Position numbers and translations under genes: made by a program. DNA of 12,978 bases from Humitalea sp038323655 (GTDB taxonomy: Bacteria > Pseudomonadota > Alphaproteobacteria > Acetobacterales > Acetobacteraceae), in contig JBBQHE010000124.1 in NCBI GenBank assembly GCA_038323655.1, positions 1-12,978 on the forward strand. Reading direction: 5' to 3'. The notes under the pieces are model-generated. The model made no database searches and was not told the DNA's origin. It saw nothing but the letters and a program-made list of their open reading frames with translations. Positions 5,284 to 12,179 of this stretch are shown here, in pieces (the first letter of the stretch is position 1; each line of letters opens with the position of its first letter).

Positions 5284-6144
5284 ATGCGCCCTCTGCTTGT
5301 CCTGGCCCTGGCCGCCCCACTCCTTGCAGCGCCCGCGCTGGCCGAACCATTCCGCGCGACCTACGCGGTCGTCGCCGCGGGCATGACGGTGATGGAGGTG
5401 GAGGCGCTGATCGACCTGGCCGCCCCCGAGGCCTACCGGATCGAGACCAGCCTTCGCTTGACCGGCATGGCCCGGGTCTTTGCCTCGGGCGAGCAGGTGA
5501 CCTCTGCGCGCGGCACCTGGGACGGGGGCCTGGCGCGGCCGGTACGCTTCGCCTCGGACGGCAACTGGCGCGGCGAACCGCGGCGCATCCTGATGGAATA
5601 CCCGGGGGGAGAACCCTCCGTTCGCGCCCTGGTGCCGCCGAACGACAATGAGCGCGAGCCGGTGCCGCCCGAACTGCAACGCGGCACGGTGGACAGTTTT
5701 TCCGCCCTGGCCCAACTCAGCCGGACGGTGGCCGCCACCCGTGCCTGCGACGGGTCGGCCGCGGTGTTCGACGGGCGCCGACGCAGCGAATTTTCGGCCC
5801 AGACCGTGACCTGGGAACGGCTGCCCGGCTGGCGTGGCTCCTGGGGCGGCGAGGCGCTGCGCTGCACCTTCGAAGGCCGTGTGGTGGCGGGCTTCCGGCT
5901 TGACGATGAACAGGGCCAGGAATGGCGGCGGCCGCAGCAGGGCACCGCCTGGATGGCCAGCGTGCGCCCCGGCACGCCGCCGATCCCGGTGCGGTTGCAG
6001 GTGCCCAGCCGCTTCTTCGGCCCCATCACGATCTACCTGATGCGGGTGGCACCTGGCTCCGATAGCACGCCGGCCAGCAACGCCAGCAGGTCTGCGGGTT
6101 CGGCGGCAATGGGCGCGCCGCCCGCCATCGCGGCATCGCCGTAG
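5284..6144 (+). CDS. DUF3108 domain exported protein
   Basis: The 286-aa product has a clear Sec signal peptide (MRPLLVLALA core, cleavage after ALA near residue 20), so it acts in the cell envelope. The mature part matches DUF3108: an early YAVVAAGMTVMEVEA strand, GTVDSFSAL at 134-142, a cysteine at 155, VFDGRRR at 161-167, a cysteine at 194 and VAGFRLDD at 201-208. The two cysteines may pair in the periplasm. The biochemical role of DUF3108 is not established. The ATG at 5284 is used; a GTG lies just before it. The domain seems to end near RFFGPITIYLMRV (about 254). The last 32 or so residues are low-complexity Ser/Ala-rich and lie opposite the end of gph, suggesting a lost stop codon and extension. 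Confidence 0.87.
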   Translation: MRPLLVLALAAPLLAAPALAEPFRATYAVVAAGMTVMEVEALIDLAAPEAYRIETSLRLTGMARVFASGEQVTSARGTWDGGLARPVRFASDGNWRGEPRRILMEYPGGEPSVRALVPPNDNEREPVPPELQRGTVDSFSALAQLSRTVAATRACDGSAAVFDGRRRSEFSAQTVTWERLPGWRGSWGGEALRCTFEGRVVAGFRLDDEQGQEWRRPQQGTAWMASVRPGTPPIPVRLQVPSRFFGPITIYLMRVAPGSDSTPASNASRSAGSAAMGAPPAIAASP

Positions 6145-6704
6145 CCCCAGGCGCAGAACACCACCGGCAGGCCGGCGCCACGGCCCGACAGCATGTCATT
6201 GGCGTGGTCGCCCACCATCACCGCCGCCCCCGGGTCGCCGCCCGCCGCCGCCAAGGTCGCGAGGACATGGGCGGGATCGGGCTTGCGCGTCGGAAAACTG
6301 TCGCCGCCGCCAAGGGCCGCGAAGAACGGCGCCAGACCCAAATCGGCCAGCATTGTCCGGGCCGCCGCCGCGGGCTTGTTGGTGCAGACGGCGAGGCGCC
6401 AGCCCTGCGCCGCCATCGCCGTCAGCGCCTCGGGGATTCCAGGGAAGGGGATGGTCGCGACGGCGGCGTGGGCTTCGTAATCGGCGCCGAAGGCCGCGTG
6501 ATCGGCCGGTGTCGCCGCCCGGCCGCGGGCCGCCAGGGCGCGTTCCACCAGGATCCTGACGCCGTCGCCGATCATGGCCGTGGCCTGTTGACGGGTCAGC
6601 GGCGGCAGGCGGTGGCCTGCCAGAAGCCGGTTCAGCGCGGCCTGCAGGTCCGGCACGCTGTCCACAAGCGTGCCGTCGAGGTCGAGCAGGATCGTCGGTG
6701 TCAT
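6033..6704 (-). CDS. gph: Phosphoglycolate phosphatase, HAD superfamily
   Basis: The 223-aa product is a HAD-superfamily hydrolase of the Gph type. Gph removes phosphate from 2-phosphoglycolate, a product of DNA 3'-end repair and of oxygenase side reactions. Motif I is LLDLDGTLVDS with nucleophile D8 and acid/base D10. Motif II is T108 in VCTNKP, motif III K141 in TRKPDP, and motif IV is VGDHANDM (164-171) with D166 and D170 for Mg binding. The cap domain lies between motifs I and II. Length is normal. Other small HAD phosphatases share these motifs, so substrate assignment is family-based. It starts 10 bases after the ABC ATPase stop and is probably the last gene of that operon. Its 3' end overlaps the convergent DUF3108 gene by 112 bases. 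Confidence 0.88.
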   Translation of the reverse strand: MTPTILLDLDGTLVDSVPDLQAALNRLLAGHRLPPLTRQQATAMIGDGVRILVERALAARGRAATPADHAAFGADYEAHAAVATIPFPGIPEALTAMAAQGWRLAVCTNKPAAAARTMLADLGLAPFFAALGGGDSFPTRKPDPAHVLATLAAAGGDPGAAVMVGDHANDMLSGRGAGLPVVFCAWGYGDAAMAGGAPIAAEPADLLALLAGVLSEPGATRIR

Positions 6705-6714
6705 GGCCTGCGGT

Positions 6715-7392
6715 CTATCCCTTCTCATCCGAAACGATGCGCCCGTCGACCAAGTGCACCCGCCGCGTCGCGCGTTTCGCCAGCTCCGCATCATGCGTCA
6801 CGGTGACCACCGCGCGCCCTTCCTCCTGCGACAGCCGCGAAAAGATGTCGAAGACGGCCGAGGCGTTTTTCGTGTCCAGGTTCCCGGTCGGCTCATCGGC
6901 CAGGATCAGCGTCGGGTCATTGGCCAGGGCGCGCGCGATGGCCGCGCGCTGGCGCATCCCGCCCGAGAGTTGTTCCGGCAGCTTGTGGCCTTCGCCGGAG
7001 AGACCAAGCGCGTCCAGAAGCCCCTCCGCCCGCGCCTGCGCCGCCCGCCCGTCGAGCAGCCCACGCCTGCGGATCGGGATCAGCACATTGTCCAGCGCAT
7101 CGAACTCCGGCAGCAGGAAATGGAACTGGAAGACGAAGCCGATGCGGGCCAGCCGGAGTGCGGCCAGCGCGCCGGGTGCCAGGCCCGCGGTATCGGTGCC
7201 CTCCAGCAGGATGCGCCCTTCGGAGGGCCGGTCGAGCAGCCCCAGCAGATACAGCAGCGACGACTTGCCCGACCCCGAAGGCCCGGTGACGGCGACGAAC
7301 TCGCCCGGTTCGATCGCAAGATCGATGTCCTGCACCAGCGTCACCCCGCCTGGCAGTTTCTTGGCCATGCGCTCGGCGGCCAGCAGGCTCAC
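6715..7392 (-). CDS. ABC exporter ATPase, MacB/LolD family
   Basis: The 225-aa ATPase powers the export machine encoded by the two genes before it. All motifs are intact: Walker A GPSGSGKSS (37-45), Q-loop Q89 in FVFQFHFLLPEF, signature LSGGMRQRAA (142-151), Walker B LILADEP with E167, D-loop NLDT and switch H200 in TVTHD. The GPSGSGKSSLLYLLGLLD and LADEPTGNLD wording is typical of MacB, LolD and related type VII systems. The start is a GTG at 7392 overlapping the permease TGA as GTGA. It precedes the first beta strand of the fold, whereas the ATG at 7368 would remove that strand. The same frame stays open far upstream opposite the permease coding frame, but that part shows no domain, so no fusion is proposed. 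Confidence 0.92.
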   Translation of the reverse strand: MSLLAAERMAKKLPGGVTLVQDIDLAIEPGEFVAVTGPSGSGKSSLLYLLGLLDRPSEGRILLEGTDTAGLAPGALAALRLARIGFVFQFHFLLPEFDALDNVLIPIRRRGLLDGRAAQARAEGLLDALGLSGEGHKLPEQLSGGMRQRAAIARALANDPTLILADEPTGNLDTKNASAVFDIFSRLSQEEGRAVVTVTHDAELAKRATRRVHLVDGRIVSDEKG

Positions 7393-8633
7393 CCGGCCCC
7401 CCGGATCACCTGCACAGGGTCGAGGCGCGAGGCCCGGCGCGCCGGCATCAGCGCTGCGACCGCCGCGGACATCAGCGCAAAGGCGCAAGCCACCGCATAA
7501 AGCCGCCAGTCGCGGTCGAGCAGGAAGCGGTTGTTGCCGGACGGCGTGTCGCCACCGAAGCGGATCTGCGCCAGGCCCTCGATCATGCCCGCCCCCAAGG
7601 CGCAGCCGACCGCCGCGCCGACAAAACCCGCGGCGATGCCCTGGATCAGGAACAGCCGCTGGATGTCGCCTTCCGTAAAACCCAGCGACTTCAGGATGGC
7701 GATGTCGCGCGTCTTTTCGAACACCACGGTCGAGACGATGTTGAAGATGCCGAAGGCCGCCACAAGCAAAATCGCCCCGGTCACGCTGTACATGATCGCG
7801 TTCTGGATGACGAAGACGGTGAGGATGTTCTTGTTCGCTTCCTCCCAGGACTCGGTCCGCGCGCCAAAGCGGCTTTCGATCTGGCGGGCGAGCGGCTCGG
7901 CCTCGGTCACATCCGCCAGGCGCATCTCGATCCGGTTCACCACATTGGGCCGGTTCTGCAAAACCTGGTTCACCGTCAGCAAGGTATAGGCGGTGGATTG
8001 GTCGAGCGACTGGATGCCGGTGCGGAACAGCCCCACCACCTTCATCGACAGCGTGACCCCCATGGGGGAGATCGCGGAGAAACTGTCGCCCAGTTGCACG
8101 CCCAGGCGCGTCGCCAGCCCATCGCCGATGACGATGCCATTGGCCGCGGTGCGCAGGTCGTCGATCCGGCCCGCGATCATGTCCTTGCCGATGTTGGAGA
8201 CACGCGCCTGGCGGGCCGGGTCGATGCCGGTGATCGAGGCCGAGACATCCCGCGCGCCATAGCGCAGCAGCACCTGGCCGGTCAGCGCCGGGGCTGCGGC
8301 CAGGCCCGGCATCGCCTCCAGCATGGCCAGAACCTCGCCGCTGGCGCGTATCCCGCGGATACGGTCCTGCGGCTTCACCCCATTCACCCCGACCACGGCA
8401 TCGGGAAAGGCCATCACCGCCGGTTGCGGCGGCGGCGTGCGGGTTTCGTCCTTCATGGTGATATGCGGGGCGACGTCGATGGTCTGGTTGATGAAGTAGG
8501 TCTGGAAGCCGCGCATCACCGCGCCGATGGCGATGAAGAAGGCAACACCCAGCGCTACCCCCAGCACGGAGACCAGCGTCTGTCGCCGCCGCCGGCTCAG
8601 CATGCCGAAGGCGATGTCCCACAAGAGTTTCAC
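7389..8633 (-). CDS. ABC exporter permease, MacB/FtsX (LolC/E-like) family
   Basis: The 414-aa inner-membrane protein is a type VII ABC permease with the usual layout. TM1 lies at about 18-40 and is followed by a large periplasmic domain (about 45-270). Three more helices follow near 275-303, 327-353 and 378-396. Diagnostic FtsX wording is present: VFEKTRDIAILKSLGF (304-319) in the cytoplasmic coupling loop and PARRASRLDPVQVIRG (397-412) at the C-terminus. These proteins do not move substrate through the membrane directly; they transmit ATPase motion to the periplasm. The start is GTG at 8633, overlapping the adaptor stop as GTGA. With an HlyD-type partner it is closer to MacB systems than to LolCDE. 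The cargo is unknown. Confidence 0.93.
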   Translation of the reverse strand: MKLLWDIAFGMLSRRRRQTLVSVLGVALGVAFFIAIGAVMRGFQTYFINQTIDVAPHITMKDETRTPPPQPAVMAFPDAVVGVNGVKPQDRIRGIRASGEVLAMLEAMPGLAAAPALTGQVLLRYGARDVSASITGIDPARQARVSNIGKDMIAGRIDDLRTAANGIVIGDGLATRLGVQLGDSFSAISPMGVTLSMKVVGLFRTGIQSLDQSTAYTLLTVNQVLQNRPNVVNRIEMRLADVTEAEPLARQIESRFGARTESWEEANKNILTVFVIQNAIMYSVTGAILLVAAFGIFNIVSTVVFEKTRDIAILKSLGFTEGDIQRLFLIQGIAAGFVGAAVGCALGAGMIEGLAQIRFGGDTPSGNNRFLLDRDWRLYAVACAFALMSAAVAALMPARRASRLDPVQVIRGAG

Positions 8634-9625
8634 GGCCGGATACGCACGCTGCGCCCGGCGGTAAGCCCGACGACGGGATCGACGACCACCATCGCGCCGG
8701 CGGCCAGGCCTTCGCGGATTTCGATGGCGCGCGGCGCCTGCACGCCGGTCCGCACCGGCATGGCGCGCAGCACGCCGGCCTCGACCACGAACACCTGGCC
8801 GTCACGCACCGCGCGCGGCGGCACCAGCACCGCATCGGGGGTTTCGCGCAGCACGATATTGGCCTCCACCGTCATGCCGATCAGCAGCGGCGTATCGGCC
8901 GGCAGCGCCAGGCGCACGCGATAGGCCTTGCGCGTGGTGTCGCCGCGCGGGGTGATGGTGGCGACCGTGCCGGCCAGCACCTGGCCCGGAAAGGCATCGG
9001 CGCGGAGCAGGACTTTTTGGCCCGGGATGACGCGGGCGATGTCCTCCTCGTCTACCTCCGAGGACACGCGCAGCGGCGAGGGCTCGCCGATCCAGAACAG
9101 GGTGGCGGGGGTATCGACCATTTCACCCACCTCCACGTCGCGGCGCAGCACCTCGCCGGGGGCGGGGGCGCGGACCACGTAGTCATCCAGCCGGCGGAGC
9201 ACCGCATCGGCCACGGCCCGGGCGGCGCGGGCTTCGGATTCGGCCCGGTCCAGCGTTGCGCGGGCGGCGATGTCGCGGCTGACCAGCAGGCGGACGCGGG
9301 CGACATCCTCGGCGGCATAGCGGGCGCGGGCCTCGACCTCGTCCAGCCGGGCGCGGGTTTCGCGGTCGTCCAACTGCACCATGGGCTGGCCGGGGGCGAC
9401 GCGTTGGCCTTCCTCCACCAGCACGCCGGTGACGCGGGCGCGCACCGCGGGGCCGACGCGGGCGATGGTGACGGGCTCCACGCTGCCGGTTGCATAGACG
9501 GCCTCGACCGCGGGGCCGGTGGTGGCGGGCGCCAGGGTCACGGCAAGCGGCAGGGATTGCCAGCCATACCAGCCGCCGGCACCCAGGGCGGCCAGCAGGG
9601 CCAGGATCAGGACATTGCGCAGCAT
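8630..9625 (-). CDS. HlyD/MacA-type periplasmic adaptor (membrane fusion protein)
   Basis: The 331-aa protein would link the inner-membrane permease to an outer-membrane channel. An N-terminal anchor (about 4-22) is followed by the first half of a lipoyl domain (about 58-88, VTGVLVEEGQRVAPGQPMVQLDD). A short alpha-hairpin (about 90-147) comes next, then the second lipoyl half (VRAPAPGEVLRRDVEVGEMV, 151-170). A beta-barrel (about 183-258) and a membrane-proximal domain up to 331 complete it. The hairpin is short compared with classic MacA. The ATG at 9625 is chosen because it leads straight into the anchor, with AAGG about 11 bases before it. No TolC-like gene is in the window. It starts 70 bases after pheT and overlaps the permease start by four bases. 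Confidence 0.9.
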   Translation of the reverse strand: MLRNVLILALLAALGAGGWYGWQSLPLAVTLAPATTGPAVEAVYATGSVEPVTIARVGPAVRARVTGVLVEEGQRVAPGQPMVQLDDRETRARLDEVEARARYAAEDVARVRLLVSRDIAARATLDRAESEARAARAVADAVLRRLDDYVVRAPAPGEVLRRDVEVGEMVDTPATLFWIGEPSPLRVSSEVDEEDIARVIPGQKVLLRADAFPGQVLAGTVATITPRGDTTRKAYRVRLALPADTPLLIGMTVEANIVLRETPDAVLVPPRAVRDGQVFVVEAGVLRAMPVRTGVQAPRAIEIREGLAAGAMVVVDPVVGLTAGRSVRIRP

Positions 9626-9674
9626 CGGGCAGCCTTGTGCCACGGCTGGCGGCAAAGGCAGAGGGGCGGGACGC

Positions 9675-9689
9675 GATACGAAGCGTATC
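9675..9689. repeat. Perfect inverted repeat between pheT and the export operon
   Basis: GATACG (9675-9680) and CGTATC (9684-9689) form a perfect 6-bp dyad around three bases, six bases past the pheT stop and about 50 bases before the adaptor start. It lacks a following T run on the minus strand, so it is a poor intrinsic terminator. It could instead slow transcript decay between the two gene groups or be a regulator's binding site. No regulator gene is in view. Confidence 0.45.
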
Positions 9690-9695
9690 AGCGCC

Positions 9696-12179
9696 TCAGC
9701 GCAGCACCGCCCCGGTCGCGCGGCCCACCGCCGCGACGATCTTCTGGGCCACGGCCTCGATCTCGGCCTCGGTCAGCGTCTTTTCGCGGGGCTGCAGGGT
9801 GACGTCGATCGCCAGGCTGATCTTGCCCTCCGGCACGCGGTCGCCGGCGTAGCGGTCGAAGAGCGAAACCTCGGTGATCAGCGCGCGCTCGGCACCGCGG
9901 GCCGCGCGCAGCACCGCATCGGCGGTCACGCCGGCATCCACCAGGAAGGCGAAGTCGCGGCGGACGGGTTGCAGGTCGGGCAGGTCGGGTGCGCCACGTT
10001 TCCGGCGCTTGGGGTCGGGGATGGCGTCGAGGAACACTTCGCAGGCGACCACGGGCCCTGCGATATCGAGCGCCGCCTGAACCCGCGGGTGCAGCGCGCC
10101 GAAGGTCGCGAGCACGGTTTTCGGCCCCTGGCGCACCACGCCCGACCGGCCGGGGTGGTAGAAGCCCGGCGCATCGGCCGTGACCGACAAAGCGGCGGCC
10201 GGCACGCCGAGCGCCGCCAGCACCGCCAGCGCATCGCCCTTGGCATCCAGCCAGTCGAGCGGGCGCGACGGCGCATCCCAATGGCGCGGCGTCTCACCGG
10301 TGCGGACGCAGGCTGCGATGGTGAGTTGGCCCTCGGGCAGCGGCGAGAGCCAGCCGCCCCCGACCTCCGACAGCGCCACCGCGGGGATGCCGCGCGCGGC
10401 ATTGCGCCCCGCCGCCAGCACCAGCGTCGCGACCGGGGTCGGGCGCATCTGGTCGAGGTCCGAGGCGATCGGGTTCAGCAGCCGCAAGGCATCCGGCACC
10501 GCGCCGAACAAGGCCGCCTGGTCGCGTGCCATGAAGCCGAAGGTCACGCTCTCCAGCGCGCCCCGCGCCGCCAGCACGCGGCGGGCCAGGGCGGTGCGCG
10601 CCTGGGCCTGGGTGACCGCGGGCGGCGGGACCGCCGTGTCCGCGGGCAGCGACACGGCCTCGATCACATCGAGCCCGCCGAGGCGCAGCACCTCCTCGAC
10701 CAGGTCACATTCGCTTTCGATGTCGAAGACGCCGATCGCGGCTTTTTGCGGGTCAAGGCCGGGGGCCGGGTCCAGCGCCTGGGCCATCACGCGATAGGCC
10801 GAGCCGTCAGAGGCCACGTCATTCCGCCAGGACGGCACGGCGATGGTGACCTTGTGGGCGTCGCGGTGCTCGATGCCGAAGCCGAGCGCCTCCAGCCGGG
10901 CACAGGCGAGGTCTGGTGCCAGGTCATGCCCGCCGAGCCCCGCCAGGCGTTCGAAGCGCAGCGTCGCGCTGCGGCGCCAGTGTGGACGGGTGCCGGCGGC
11001 CACGACCTCCGAGGCCTCGCCGCCGCACAAATCCAGGATCATGCGTGTCGCCGCCTCGACCGCATCGTCCAGCAGTTCGGGGTCAAGGCCGCGTTCGAAA
11101 CGGGCGCGGGCGTCGGTCGAAATGCCGTGGCGCCGGCCGGACTGCGCGATGCGCACGGGGTCGAACAGCGCGCATTCGATGAAGGCTTCGGTGGTGGTCT
11201 CGTCACAGCCCGAGTGTTCCCCGCCGATGATGCCGGCCAAGGATTCCGGCCCGCCGGCATCGGCGATGACCAAGTCCTCGGGCGTCACGGTGACGGTCTT
11301 GCCGTTCAGCGCGGCAAAACTCTCGCCCGCGCGGCCCATGCGCATGGTCAGCACGCCGCCGCGCACCTTCTTCACGTCAAACACATGCAGCGGGCGGCCG
11401 AGGTCGAAGGTGAAGAAGTTGGTGACATCGACCAGCCGGCTGATCGGGCGCAGGCCCAGGGCGGTCAGGCGATCCTGCAACCACTGCGGGCTCGGCCCGT
11501 TGGTCAGGCCGCGCACCGTACGGCCGAGCACCTGGTGGCAGGCCTCGGGTGCCTCGATCGACCAGTCGAGCGGGCTTGCGAAGCTCGCCGCCACCGGCGG
11601 CGCCGACCAGGGCTTCAGCACCCCCATGCCGGCCGCCGAGAGGTCGCGCGCGATGCCGCGTATGGACAGCGCATCGCCGCGATTGGGGGTCACGCTGATT
11701 TCGATCACGGGGTCGGTCAGCCCGGCCCAGACGGGGTAGGAAACGCCGACCGGCGCATCCTCCGGCAGGTCCAAGATGCCCGAATGATCGTCGCCGAGGC
11801 CCATCTCCCGCGATGACAACAACATCGCCTCCGATTTTTGCCCACGGATTTCACCAGCCTTCAAGGTGATCCCGGTGCCGGGGATATAAGCGCCAGGCAG
11901 GGCGACCACGGCCAGCATGCCGGTCCGCGCATTGGGCGCGCCGCAGACGACCGACCGGATCGTCCCATCGCCGATATCGACGCGGCAGGCGCGCAGGCGA
12001 TCGGCATTGGGGTGCTGCACCGCTTCCAGCACGCGGCCGATGCGGAAGGCTGAGAGCGAGGCACCGCGGTCGGTGACGGATTCCACCTCCAGCCCGATCT
12101 GGTTCAGGCAGGCGGCGATGGCGGCGGCGTCGGCGTCCAGGTCCAGATGGTCGCGCAGCCAGGACAGTGAGAACTTCAT
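9696..12179 (-). CDS. pheT: Phenylalanyl-tRNA synthetase beta subunit
   Basis: The 827-aa beta chain pairs with PheS in the cytosolic (alpha-beta)2 enzyme that charges tRNA-Phe. The order of domains is normal. The start MKFSLSWLRDHLD precedes an EMAP-like tRNA-binding fold at about 40-148 (VCGAPNAR, then SSREMGLGDDHSGILDLP). The B1/B5-linked segment EISVTPNRGDALSIRGIARD lies at 160-179. The B3/B4 editing region follows, then the GGEHSGCDETTTEAF and RARFERGLDP segments. A C-terminal anticodon-binding FDX-ACB domain (VRRDFAFLVD onward, about 735-827) closes the protein. Length fits the long bacterial type. The ATG at 12179 fits the family start and has GAGGG just upstream; a GTG three bases earlier is less likely. 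It overlaps the pheS stop by one base (TGATG). Confidence 0.97.
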   Translation of the reverse strand: MKFSLSWLRDHLDLDADAAAIAACLNQIGLEVESVTDRGASLSAFRIGRVLEAVQHPNADRLRACRVDIGDGTIRSVVCGAPNARTGMLAVVALPGAYIPGTGITLKAGEIRGQKSEAMLLSSREMGLGDDHSGILDLPEDAPVGVSYPVWAGLTDPVIEISVTPNRGDALSIRGIARDLSAAGMGVLKPWSAPPVAASFASPLDWSIEAPEACHQVLGRTVRGLTNGPSPQWLQDRLTALGLRPISRLVDVTNFFTFDLGRPLHVFDVKKVRGGVLTMRMGRAGESFAALNGKTVTVTPEDLVIADAGGPESLAGIIGGEHSGCDETTTEAFIECALFDPVRIAQSGRRHGISTDARARFERGLDPELLDDAVEAATRMILDLCGGEASEVVAAGTRPHWRRSATLRFERLAGLGGHDLAPDLACARLEALGFGIEHRDAHKVTIAVPSWRNDVASDGSAYRVMAQALDPAPGLDPQKAAIGVFDIESECDLVEEVLRLGGLDVIEAVSLPADTAVPPPAVTQAQARTALARRVLAARGALESVTFGFMARDQAALFGAVPDALRLLNPIASDLDQMRPTPVATLVLAAGRNAARGIPAVALSEVGGGWLSPLPEGQLTIAACVRTGETPRHWDAPSRPLDWLDAKGDALAVLAALGVPAAALSVTADAPGFYHPGRSGVVRQGPKTVLATFGALHPRVQAALDIAGPVVACEVFLDAIPDPKRRKRGAPDLPDLQPVRRDFAFLVDAGVTADAVLRAARGAERALITEVSLFDRYAGDRVPEGKISLAIDVTLQPREKTLTEAEIEAVAQKIVAAVGRATGAVLR

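Noticed and set aside
6715..8835. A 706-codon minus-strand frame that would fuse an unknown N-terminal region to the ABC ATPase
   Set aside because: The N-terminal two thirds overlap the permease in another frame and look like frame-shadow sequence. A GTG start at 7392 with a GTGA overlap gives a normal 225-aa ATPase.
9519..11816. A 765-codon open frame on the plus strand opposite pheT and the adaptor gene
   Set aside because: It is entirely antisense to well-supported genes and its translation is rich in Arg, Gly, His and Gln with no domain. Long antisense frames are expected where third positions are almost all G or C.
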